Of a stretch of 64,000 nucleotides of DNA, positions 40,482 through 47,963 are shown piece after piece. Where the stretch lies: contig CBDDLR010000002.1 of assembly GCA_965230765.1 (NCBI GenBank), positions 124,001 to 188,000 of the forward strand, read 5' to 3'. The stretch comes from Sunxiuqinia sp965230765. GTDB lineage: Bacteria > Bacteroidota > Bacteroidia > Bacteroidales > Prolixibacteraceae. Both the position numbers and the translations under genes were made by a program. Numbering within the stretch: the first letter of the stretch is position 1; each line of letters begins with the position of its first letter. The notes beneath the pieces are model-generated. The model was given only the letters and a program-made list of their open reading frames with translations. It did no database searches and had not been told where the DNA came from.

Positions 40482-41411
40482 ATGAAAACAATTACAACAA
40501 TTCTATTTTTGATTATTTCAGTTGGTCTATTCGCGCAGACTGAAGAAACGGTAAAACTAAAAACGGAGACAGGAGAACTCGAAGGCACCCTGTTAATGCC
40601 TGCTGAAAACGAAGGGAATGTTGTAGCCTTGATTATTGCAGGTTCAGGTCCGACTGACAGGAATGGGAACAACCCGATGATGCAAAACAATTCGTTGAAA
40701 ATGCTGGCAGAAGGCCTTGCTGAAAATGGAATAGCTTCATTAAGGTACGATAAAAGGGGAGTTAGAGGAAGCCAGTCAGCAGGCCTTCAGGAGTCTGATA
40801 TAAGGTTTGAGCACTATGTAAATGATGCAACTGCCTGGGCTAGTTACTTAAATGACAACCCTGATTTCAAAGAGATCATTGTTATTGGTCATAGCGAGGG
40901 ATCGTTGATTGGGATGCTGATTTCGCAAAAAGCTGAGGTGGATAAATTTGTCTCCATTGCGGGAGTTGGTATTCCTGCAAACGAGATAATTCGTCGCCAG
41001 TTAGCTGCACAGCCACCTGTGGTTTTACAGCAAGCCAATCCAATTTTAGAAAAGCTTGAAAAAGGTGAAACAGTTGAGAGTGTTCCTCCAATGCTGAATG
41101 CACTTTTTAGGACAAGTATTCAACCATACATGATATCATGGTTCAACTATGATCCAGCAGTGGAGATTGCTAAGTTGAATATTCCCATCCAGATCGTGCA
41201 GGGCTCAACTGATATTCAGGTAGAAGTTGAAAATGCTGAAATACTTGCAGGTGCAAATAAATCTGCAATAAAAGTTGTATTAGAAGGAATGAACCATATA
41301 ATGAAGGAAGCTGATGCTGATCGCATGAAAAACTTTCAAACCTACAATCAACCAGATCTTCTTTTAAAAGATGGTTTGATGGAGGTTTTAGTTGATTTTA
41401 TAATTAAATAA
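40482..41411 (+). CDS. Secreted alpha/beta hydrolase
   Basis: A 309-residue hydrolase with a signal peptide (MKTITTILFLIISVGLFAQ, ATG 40482). The beta-strand and oxyanion region IIAGSGPTDRNGNN, the nucleophile elbow IGHSEGSLIG, an acid in QGSTDIQV and the histidine in GMNHIMKE form the catalytic set. Related proteins are acyl esterases or peptidases of unknown substrate. The reading frame extends upstream into the DUF5808-like gene, but the signal peptide fixes the start. Confidence 0.87.
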   Translation: MKTITTILFLIISVGLFAQTEETVKLKTETGELEGTLLMPAENEGNVVALIIAGSGPTDRNGNNPMMQNNSLKMLAEGLAENGIASLRYDKRGVRGSQSAGLQESDIRFEHYVNDATAWASYLNDNPDFKEIIVIGHSEGSLIGMLISQKAEVDKFVSIAGVGIPANEIIRRQLAAQPPVVLQQANPILEKLEKGETVESVPPMLNALFRTSIQPYMISWFNYDPAVEIAKLNIPIQIVQGSTDIQVEVENAEILAGANKSAIKVVLEGMNHIMKEADADRMKNFQTYNQPDLLLKDGLMEVLVDFIIK

Positions 41412-41420
41412 ACTTGAAAA

Positions 41421-41966
41421 GTGCATAAAGTAATCTACAAGGAAAAACAGTTTTATCGTAAGACAGCCGGATTTTATGTCTCGTCTGTTCTGATGTTTTT
41501 GCTTGTAATAGTCCTTTGTTTTGCACTATTTAATCAAGTTTGGGATGATGCTTCAAAATCGTATAGCGGGCAGGTAGATCCACAATTCCTCAAAACTTTT
41601 ATCGTAGTTATTGTTATTGTTCTATGCGTTTTTATTACAACATTTAGATTAAAGCTTGAGGTAACTATCGATGAAAAAAATGTTTGTTACAAACTATCAT
41701 CATATAGTAGAATTCATATAATTGAAAAAGATCAAATCAGAAGTTTTGATGTTAGAAAAGGAAAAAGTATTAAGCGGTTTAAAGGTCTTGTTTTTAGAAG
41801 AATCTTTAGGGTTCGTAGAAATACTTTTTTGATTAAAGGAGATAACGCAATATGTCTTCATTTAGTGGATGGGAAAAGTATTCTATTGGGAACACAAAAC
41901 CCGGTAAGGTTCAAAAGTGCGCTAGAAAGATTTAAACAAAAAGAAAAGAGTAGAAGGGATGGCTAA
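41421..41966 (+). CDS. Membrane protein with PH-like cytoplasmic domain
   Basis: A 181-residue protein with a GTG start 9 bp after the hydrolase stop. Two transmembrane helices lie at about residues 17-37 (SVLMFLLVIVLCFALF) and 55-75 (FIVVIVIVLCVFITTF). The remaining 105 residues, including YSRIHIIEKDQIRSFDV and ICLHLVDGKSILLGTQNPV, look like the PH-like fold found in bacterial membrane proteins. It overlaps the next gene by 8 bp. Function unknown. Confidence 0.7.
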   Translation: MHKVIYKEKQFYRKTAGFYVSSVLMFLLVIVLCFALFNQVWDDASKSYSGQVDPQFLKTFIVVIVIVLCVFITTFRLKLEVTIDEKNVCYKLSSYSRIHIIEKDQIRSFDVRKGKSIKRFKGLVFRRIFRVRRNTFLIKGDNAICLHLVDGKSILLGTQNPVRFKSALERFKQKEKSRRDG

Positions 41967-42138
41967 AAAGAAATCATTTGTATTACGAATTGATCCGGAG
42001 CAATATGCTGCGTTGGAACGGTGGGCTGCTGATGAGTTCCGCAGCATCAACGGGCAATTGGAATGGATCATCAATAAATCACTAAAAGAAACTGGCCGGA
42101 ACCCTGATAAGAAGAATAATAAAAACGAAAACAAATAA
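41959..42138 (+). CDS. Short Arc-like ribbon-helix-helix DNA-binding protein
   Basis: A 59-residue protein starting MAKKKSFVLRIDPEQYAAL, then ERWAADEFRSINGQLEWIIN, which is the beta-strand, helix, helix pattern of Arc-type ribbon-helix-helix repressors. The tail is lysine- and asparagine-rich. ATG at 41959 overlaps the preceding gene by 8 bp. Genes of this sort are commonly found near SPFH genes. It may regulate the group or bind the nucleoid; neither is shown. Confidence 0.8.
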   Translation: MAKKKSFVLRIDPEQYAALERWAADEFRSINGQLEWIINKSLKETGRNPDKKNNKNENK

Positions 42139-42150
42139 AACCAACGAATT

Positions 42151-42360
42151 ATGAAACAATCGTATCAATGTGCCAAGTGTGGCGGGCGAAAACCGGAAGT
42201 TGATGAAATCCGAACCACCGGTTCAGGTTTTACCAAGTATTTCAACATTCAGAACAGGCGGTTTACTGCCATTTCATGTGCCAAATGTGGTTATACTGAA
42301 TTTTATAAAGGCGCTCGTCCAAGCGGAGCCAGCAGCGTGCTGGACTTCCTTACCAATTAA
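42151..42360 (+). CDS. Zinc-ribbon nucleic-acid-binding protein
   Basis: A 69-residue protein with two CxxC knuckles, CAKCGG near residue 7 and CAKCGYTEFY near residue 45, forming one zinc ribbon. The segment TGSGFTKYFNIQNRRFTAI between them is typical of this small family of predicted nucleic-acid-binding proteins. It follows the RHH gene by 12 bp and is the last gene of the SPFH group. Confidence 0.82.
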   Translation: MKQSYQCAKCGGRKPEVDEIRTTGSGFTKYFNIQNRRFTAISCAKCGYTEFYKGARPSGASSVLDFLTN

Positions 42361-42596
42361 TAAGTGTAAATGCATTTAGTTGTGTTGCTCTATTTGTGTT
42401 TTAGTTGCTGGTACTACCGGTGTAAAAGGAGTCATCATTGCATTTAAGAATAAAACGTACCACATAATGATTGTTGCTTTAGGGTGAAAGATTAAAGTGG
42501 ATTGCATCCACCTAAGTTCGAAGAAGCTGGTTAAGAGAGCGAAGCTCTACTTAGCCAAGGCTTCGTAGAACGCCTGCCTGCCGATAGGCAGGAAGG

Positions 42597-42994
42597 TGGA
42601 GCTGGCGGGAATCGAACCCGCGTCCAAACGAGGAAGCTATAGGCTTTCTACATGCTTAGCCCTGACTTAATTTTCGAGCAATGGCTGGATCAAGGCCACC
42701 GACCATTACCTTAGCTTCTTAAGTTTCGCTGGTTAATCAAAGCACTTAACCAACTAGCCCCGATTTATTGCACCACCGGATCGGATAGCTTCAAGGCAAG
42801 TAGCATCCGGGCGATGTCTCGTCCTAGCACCTAGTGCCGGGATTAAGCGTTTAACCTACTGTGATTCGGTTACGCAGCAAGAGCGTAATTGTTTTCGCCA
42901 ATTAAAAGTGTGATCATTGAGATTTACGGGCAAACAACCAACGCCCGACATGCTTACATATCTCTTCTACCCGCTGTCAAAACCAGTCAGCCCC
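42597..42994 (-). ncRNA. ssrA: Transfer-messenger RNA (tmRNA)
   Basis: The tRNA-like ends pair GGGGCTG (5' end at 42994) with CAGCTCC plus discriminator A (3' end at 42597), and a T-arm GGGTTCGATTCCC-like sequence is seen near the 3' end. The tag reading frame at 42899-42870 encodes GENNYALAA followed by a stop, with GGC as the resume codon; with the alanine carried by tmRNA the tag is AGENNYALAA. The full CCA does not seem to be encoded. tmRNA rescues stalled ribosomes and marks the peptide for degradation. A CTGCC/GGCAG palindrome lies just beyond the 3' end. Confidence 0.95.
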
Positions 42995-43106
42995 AAAAAT
43001 AGAAGGACGACAAAATTACAATAATTTCGTTAATTATTACAGGAATGCATAGAATAGTCGTATCCAATGTGTGAACACCTGAATGAATTATCCGTAAAAC
43101 TATTTA

Positions 43107-43817
43107 ATGATTTCATTTTTGCCCATATGGATTACCAGTTTCAGTTTGCTGTTGCTACATGCAACATTTCAGGACAATGAAATGCAGTGGCTTCGGCATC
43201 AAATGGTAAAAGAACAAATTGAAGAGCGTGGAGTGCGATCACCAGAGTTGTTGTTTGCTATGAAAAACGTGAAGCGGCATTTGTTTGTTCCGCAGCACTA
43301 CTGGCACATGGCTTATTCTGATGGACCACTGCCTATCGGGCATGGGCAGACCATTTCCCAGCCTTTTATTGTAGCTTACATGACGCAGTTGTTAACGCTC
43401 AGACCAACCGATAAGGTACTTGAGATTGGAACGGGATCAGGTTACCAGGCAGCAATTCTTGCAGAACTGGTTGATGAGGTGTATACCATTGAGTTGATAG
43501 AGCCCTTGGGCAGGAAAGCTGAAAAAATACTAAACGATTTGAATTACGATAATGTGAAGGTCAAAATAGGGGATGGTTACGCTGGTTGGGAAGAACATGC
43601 TCCTTTCGATGCAATCATTGTTACTGCTGCAGCAGACTCTGTTCCACCACCTCTAATCGAGCAACTAAAAGTTGGAGGTCGAATGGTGATACCAGTTGGA
43701 AAATCGTCAAAGGTTCAGAAGCTACAGTTAATTCAAAAAAAAGAGAAAAAACTCGTTACGAGAAATATCATACCGGTGCGGTTTGTCCCTTTTGTGCACA
43801 ATCCTTCAGTAGACTAA
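43107..43817 (+). CDS. pcm: Protein-L-isoaspartate O-methyltransferase
   Basis: A 236-residue SAM-dependent repair methyltransferase for isoaspartyl residues. The SAM motif VLEIGTGSGYQAAILAEL, the GHGQTISQPFIVAYM segment and the later PFDAIIVTAAADSVPPPLIEQLK are all family signatures. The first 20 residues are hydrophobic (MISFLPIWITSFSLLLLHA), so this form is likely exported or membrane-anchored, which is seen in some Bacteroidota homologues. It diverges from tmRNA. Confidence 0.9.
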   Translation: MISFLPIWITSFSLLLLHATFQDNEMQWLRHQMVKEQIEERGVRSPELLFAMKNVKRHLFVPQHYWHMAYSDGPLPIGHGQTISQPFIVAYMTQLLTLRPTDKVLEIGTGSGYQAAILAELVDEVYTIELIEPLGRKAEKILNDLNYDNVKVKIGDGYAGWEEHAPFDAIIVTAAADSVPPPLIEQLKVGGRMVIPVGKSSKVQKLQLIQKKEKKLVTRNIIPVRFVPFVHNPSVD

Positions 43818-44075
43818 AATTGTGCGGGTGTGATCAGTATCTGCAATCATTTTATTAACCGCAAAGAACGCAAATGTTCTTGTCTTAAATAGTTAAGTTT
43901 GAAATTGAAGGCAATAACCAATCTTGATAGCTACTGGGACTAATGACCAATTATCCAATTTCCTAATGACTATAAATGATTACTTAATGACTATCAATGA
44001 CGGATCATTCTTAGTGTGGCACCTCTTGGTCATCAATCTTTTTTTTAACTTTGAGACTTTCAAATCTGATAAGTC

Positions 44076-45713
44076 ATGATAAACCGAATAATAGTTTTTC
44101 TATTCATCGCATTCTCCTTTTTACCATTTCTGTCAAAGTCTCAACAAGCACCGGTTCATCCTAATGATCAGGTACGTTTGGTTGTGGTTGTTAACGTGGA
44201 ACAAATGCGGACGGATTATATCCATCGCTATTGGAACAAATTCAGGGAAGATGGATTTCGTAAACTTGTTAGACAGGGTACGGTTTGTACCAATACAACC
44301 ATGGATTTGCATGTGCAAAAAAATGTAGTTGGTGTTCCAACCTTGTTTACAGGAACCTACCCGACAAGACACGGTATTGTTGGCGAAAACTGGTATGACA
44401 GGCTTCGGAAGAATGATGTTGATGCGTTGAATGATGACTATTTCATTACCGTTGGGAGCGATTCCAAAGAGGGGCAGGTTTCAGCAGCTAGTTTGTTGAG
44501 CCCATCCATTGGTGATATCTTAAAATTAAATACTGCCGGAAAGGCCAAAGTCTTTTCAGTGGCGTTGAATGCTTCAAGTGCTGTTTTTTCTGCAGGACAT
44601 GCTGCCGATGGTGCTTACTGGCTGGATACACAAACAGGGAATATGATTAGCAGTTCTTACTATGTCGATCTTTTCCCGGATTGGGTCAGGGAATTCAACA
44701 ATAAAAAGTTTGCCGACCTTTATACGAGCCGCGACTGGACAAGCCTTTTGCCGGAGAGTAGTTATGAAGAAAGCCTGGAGGATGGTTATATTCTGGAGAA
44801 AGGATTTTACAATCGGTGGAATACTTTCCCATACAAGCTTAGCAAACTGAAAGAAAGGGCAGGGAGCTTTAAAATTTTGAAAACGGTCCCTTTTGGCAAC
44901 ACCTTGGTCAAGGACTTTTCTGTGAATTTGGTTGAATCTGAAAATTTGGGACTAGACGAAATCCCGGATTTGTTGGCAGTCAGTTTTTCTTCTACGGATT
45001 ATGAGATTGGCTCATTCGGTCCTAGTTCAATGGAGATGCAGGATTTATACCTTCGCCTTGACCAGGAGTTAGCTAATCTGCTAAGCTTTCTCGATCAAAA
45101 AGTGGGCAATGAACACATGCTTGTTGTTCTGACTTCTGCTTGTTCGGCGAGCTATCCGGTTGAGTTCATGAAAGAAGAATATCGAATGCCTGTTGGATAC
45201 GTTTCACCGGAAAGTATGGTTGCCTTGCTAAAATCGTATTTGAATATTTCGTTTGGGCAAGATGATTGGATTGAGTTTGAAAGTGATCAACAGATTTACC
45301 TGAACCGTGATTTGATTGAAAAGAAAAACCTTTCGTTAGAAAAGGTGCAGCAGAAGGCAGCTTCGTTTATTAATCAGTTTGAAGGAATAAAACTGGCCAT
45401 GCCGGCAAGCGCATTTGAAAAAGGGGAAAACCAAGGACAGCTGGCAGCAATGGCGAATTCGTTCAATTTCAAAAGATCGGGCGATGTGCTGTATGTGTTG
45501 GAAGATGGCTGGCAGCCAAAATACAAGTACAAAAGAACCATTTACAATGACAACACCCGCATTCCCATGATTTGGTTTGGCGATGGTATTCGGAGAAACC
45601 GGATCCTCGAAAATGTTGAAGCCGTGGATATGGTCCCAACCATATTTGAACTATTGGGATATGATCCCCCTGCAAATATCCAGGGGAAAGTCATACAAGG
45701 TTTGTTTGATTAG
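44076..45713 (+). CDS. Alkaline-phosphatase-fold protein, probably catalytically inactive
   Basis: A 545-residue exported protein (signal MINRIIVFLFIAFSFLPFLSK) of the PafA-like alkaline phosphatase family, with the family layout from VVVVNVEQMRTDYIHRY to the end. Compared with the metal-site pattern of PafA-type enzymes, the first aspartate is E42; the nucleophile T89 and D308 are kept; the histidine after D308 (VGH) is missing (YEIGSFG); the TADHG motif is TSACS, so D and H are A355 and C356; the final histidine is R495. With most zinc ligands gone it is probably a pseudoenzyme with a binding or scaffold role. It is followed by the convergent cytochrome gene. Confidence 0.85.
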   Translation: MINRIIVFLFIAFSFLPFLSKSQQAPVHPNDQVRLVVVVNVEQMRTDYIHRYWNKFREDGFRKLVRQGTVCTNTTMDLHVQKNVVGVPTLFTGTYPTRHGIVGENWYDRLRKNDVDALNDDYFITVGSDSKEGQVSAASLLSPSIGDILKLNTAGKAKVFSVALNASSAVFSAGHAADGAYWLDTQTGNMISSSYYVDLFPDWVREFNNKKFADLYTSRDWTSLLPESSYEESLEDGYILEKGFYNRWNTFPYKLSKLKERAGSFKILKTVPFGNTLVKDFSVNLVESENLGLDEIPDLLAVSFSSTDYEIGSFGPSSMEMQDLYLRLDQELANLLSFLDQKVGNEHMLVVLTSACSASYPVEFMKEEYRMPVGYVSPESMVALLKSYLNISFGQDDWIEFESDQQIYLNRDLIEKKNLSLEKVQQKAASFINQFEGIKLAMPASAFEKGENQGQLAAMANSFNFKRSGDVLYVLEDGWQPKYKYKRTIYNDNTRIPMIWFGDGIRRNRILENVEAVDMVPTIFELLGYDPPANIQGKVIQGLFD

Positions 45714-45731
45714 TCCCGATAGCTATCGGAA
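45714..45731. repeat. TCCCGATAGCTATCGGAA palindrome at the gene end
   Basis: A copy of the dispersed CCCGATAGCTATCGGG family, one base off, directly after the phosphatase-like stop codon and just before the stop of the convergent cytochrome gene. Confidence 0.7.
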
Positions 45732-47102
45732 TTACTCAATGGTAATCTCCCGAACTTCTTTGGCAACCTGAATTACTGGCCTGCGATCAATTTTCAGAAA
45801 ATCAGCAAATGAATCAGGCATTCTTCGGTAATTCATTTTCGCTTGTAAAAACAGTTCTCCACTTAAATTGTCAGGAATGGTGAATGAGTAATTTTCTGTC
45901 CTGATTTCAAGTGGGTTCAGCCGATTTTCAATTTCCTCAACGCAAAACCACTGGGCATAGGTAAACTTGCCTTCACTGTCTAAAAAGGCACTGTGGTATA
46001 ATCGGTCACCTTCAGGCAGAGCATCACGCTCGAACGGCTCTGAAAGCTTGCTGTGAGAAGGGTAGGCTACTTTTTCATTGCTGGTGATGAAATATTTGTC
46101 ATTGAGATCATCGGGGTTTTTAGGCACTGGAATATGTAGCAATTCTTTCCCGGTTTTGTCAACGATGGACAAACGAAGCCAAACATCCCGTTCTTCGGTT
46201 GATCCGGTCGGAAATTTATGACCTGTTGCAACGGCTTGCACATCCACCGAAAAATTAACTTTTTCTTCAGCAGTAAAGCTTGTTTTTGAAAGCTTAATTT
46301 CAACACGGGCAGCACCTTCAACAAAACCTGCAAATCCGCCACCCCACCAGTGATCTGAATTGTGCGGCCTGGTGATGCCCATTTTTGCTGGTTTGCCTCC
46401 CATTGTAGGCATGTGGCAGGTTTGGCAAACGATTCCACGTGCAGGATAAACACTTTCGCTGTATTCGGTAAACGTAGCTTTTACCCAAATATCGTATGGG
46501 TTTAACTCGTTGTGGCAGGATGCACACATCTCGGCCATTTCGAATAGTTCGTTGGTAGCTGTTTCATGATGTGGTGACCATGGAAATTCCAAGTCTCCAA
46601 ATTTGGTGTCAATAGCTTCTGTCGCAGATGAAATATAATCAAAATTAAATGGAGGATCGTTTTTGAAGTTGTCAATGGTATGGCAAAAATCGCAAAAAAC
46701 ACCACGATCCGCCATGTTTTTAAATCCGTTTCCATGTTCCCAGTGATTGTCCGGGTTTGACGATCGATCGGGAACAAGTTTCCCGGCTAAAAATGCACTA
46801 GGCGAATGACAGCCAATACAGCCTTCTTTCACATTGGCAACCTCTGGTGCAAAACTTTCCGAAGCCAGGACAAGGTCATAAAACTGCTTCTGGAAAAAAT
46901 CACCTGTAAACGCTTTTGAATGTTGTGACATATTCCATCGCTCGAATTTCTCCTCGTGGCAGCCCATACACGTCTGTGGATCTTCAAAAAAATGATAAGG
47001 TTTATGTTGGTCTTTAGCTTGCTGTTTTAGTTCCAATTTGCTTTGTGAAAAAACAGTAATTGGAAAAATGCAAAAGGTTATATAATAGATTATCTTTTTC
47101 AT
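45732..47102 (-). CDS. Multiheme cytochrome c (five CxxCH)
   Basis: A 456-residue exported cytochrome (signal MKKIIYYITFCIFPITVFSQS). Five heme-binding motifs are visible: CMGCHEE, CIGCHSP, CDFCHTI, CASCHNE and CQTCHMP. The C-terminal 180 residues (starting near VEIKLSKTSFTAEEKVNFSVDV) are a beta-rich domain without hemes. The heme arrangement resembles cytochrome c554-like electron carriers. The following gene on this strand encodes a barrel-like protein 9 bp away, so a surface or periplasmic electron-transfer role is plausible. Confidence 0.88.
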   Translation of the reverse strand: MKKIIYYITFCIFPITVFSQSKLELKQQAKDQHKPYHFFEDPQTCMGCHEEKFERWNMSQHSKAFTGDFFQKQFYDLVLASESFAPEVANVKEGCIGCHSPSAFLAGKLVPDRSSNPDNHWEHGNGFKNMADRGVFCDFCHTIDNFKNDPPFNFDYISSATEAIDTKFGDLEFPWSPHHETATNELFEMAEMCASCHNELNPYDIWVKATFTEYSESVYPARGIVCQTCHMPTMGGKPAKMGITRPHNSDHWWGGGFAGFVEGAARVEIKLSKTSFTAEEKVNFSVDVQAVATGHKFPTGSTEERDVWLRLSIVDKTGKELLHIPVPKNPDDLNDKYFITSNEKVAYPSHSKLSEPFERDALPEGDRLYHSAFLDSEGKFTYAQWFCVEEIENRLNPLEIRTENYSFTIPDNLSGELFLQAKMNYRRMPDSFADFLKIDRRPVIQVAKEVREITIE

Positions 47103-47111
47103 GACTTAAGT

Positions 47112-47879
47112 TTAAAAGAATCCGATGGATAATATTGATTTGAAAACAAAATTGTCAGCTGGTTCTGTTAATCCAATCCCAAAACCAGTATGCCAGGTAA
47201 TCATCCCTTTTTTATCAAGAACCAGATCAACAGTTGGGAAGATGTACGATTTGGTATTTTTGAACTGGTGCAGATCGCTTAATTCACCCATTTTTGAATA
47301 GAACTCGACACCCGGTTGAATGCGTAAACTTTTTTTGTAGTACCAGCCTCCGTTCAGAGCAAACTCCACACCTTCTTCAACATCTTCACCGCTAATTTTT
47401 TTCTCGAAGGTTGGGTTAAGCACGAATGTGTTAAAACCGTAGTCTTTTTCAAGGATCCATTTAATTTCAATTTCTTCGGAATTTTTATACCCTTTTTTAG
47501 GAAGAATATATTCCACATACAGACCCAAATCAACCGGGCGTTCTCCTTTTTCCCAAAACCGACCACGAAACATCAGGGTTTTAGTTTTAACCCGTTTTAA
47601 ATCCTGGCCTTTGGGTTGCTCATAATCCAAATAGAAACCAACAGTCCATTTATTGCTCAGGCCGTACTCTAGTTCAAGCGAGTGAGCTGTTAAACCGCAT
47701 CTGTCAACATCTTCACCAAAAAAAGAGTATTGATGATCTGAATTTAATGCGCTGAACCAATACACAACTTCTTTTTCGCCAGCTTCTGCTGTTTGGTATG
47801 GGTAAACCCGAAATAGTTGACTAAATGAATAAGTAGGTAGAAGTAAAAGAAAAAACAGAATGATTTTTTTGATTTTCAT
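47112..47879 (-). CDS. Putative outer-membrane protein cotranscribed with the cytochrome
   Basis: A 255-residue protein with a signal peptide (MKIKKIILFFLLLLPTYSFSQ) and many amphipathic strands (KWTVGFYLDYEQPKG, PVDLGLYVEYILPKKG, IQPGVEFYSKMGELSD), ending in FKSILSIGFF with a terminal phenylalanine, as in beta-barrels. It sits directly upstream of the pentaheme cytochrome gene in the same direction. The pair may form a porin-cytochrome unit, though this is inferred only from adjacency. Confidence 0.7.
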   Translation of the reverse strand: MKIKKIILFFLLLLPTYSFSQLFRVYPYQTAEAGEKEVVYWFSALNSDHQYSFFGEDVDRCGLTAHSLELEYGLSNKWTVGFYLDYEQPKGQDLKRVKTKTLMFRGRFWEKGERPVDLGLYVEYILPKKGYKNSEEIEIKWILEKDYGFNTFVLNPTFEKKISGEDVEEGVEFALNGGWYYKKSLRIQPGVEFYSKMGELSDLHQFKNTKSYIFPTVDLVLDKKGMITWHTGFGIGLTEPADNFVFKSILSIGFF

Positions 47880-47963
47880 CGTTAGGTGATTTGGTCTTAT
47901 GCTAATTTAAGCAATATAAAACCTTTTAAAAATGCCCCTGAGTAATTTAGATTTAGACTAAAC

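Noticed and set aside
42361..42596. Another small RNA or integration site next to tmRNA
   Set aside because: There are palindromes but no duplicated tmRNA end, no integrase gene and no conserved RNA fold that I can recognise.
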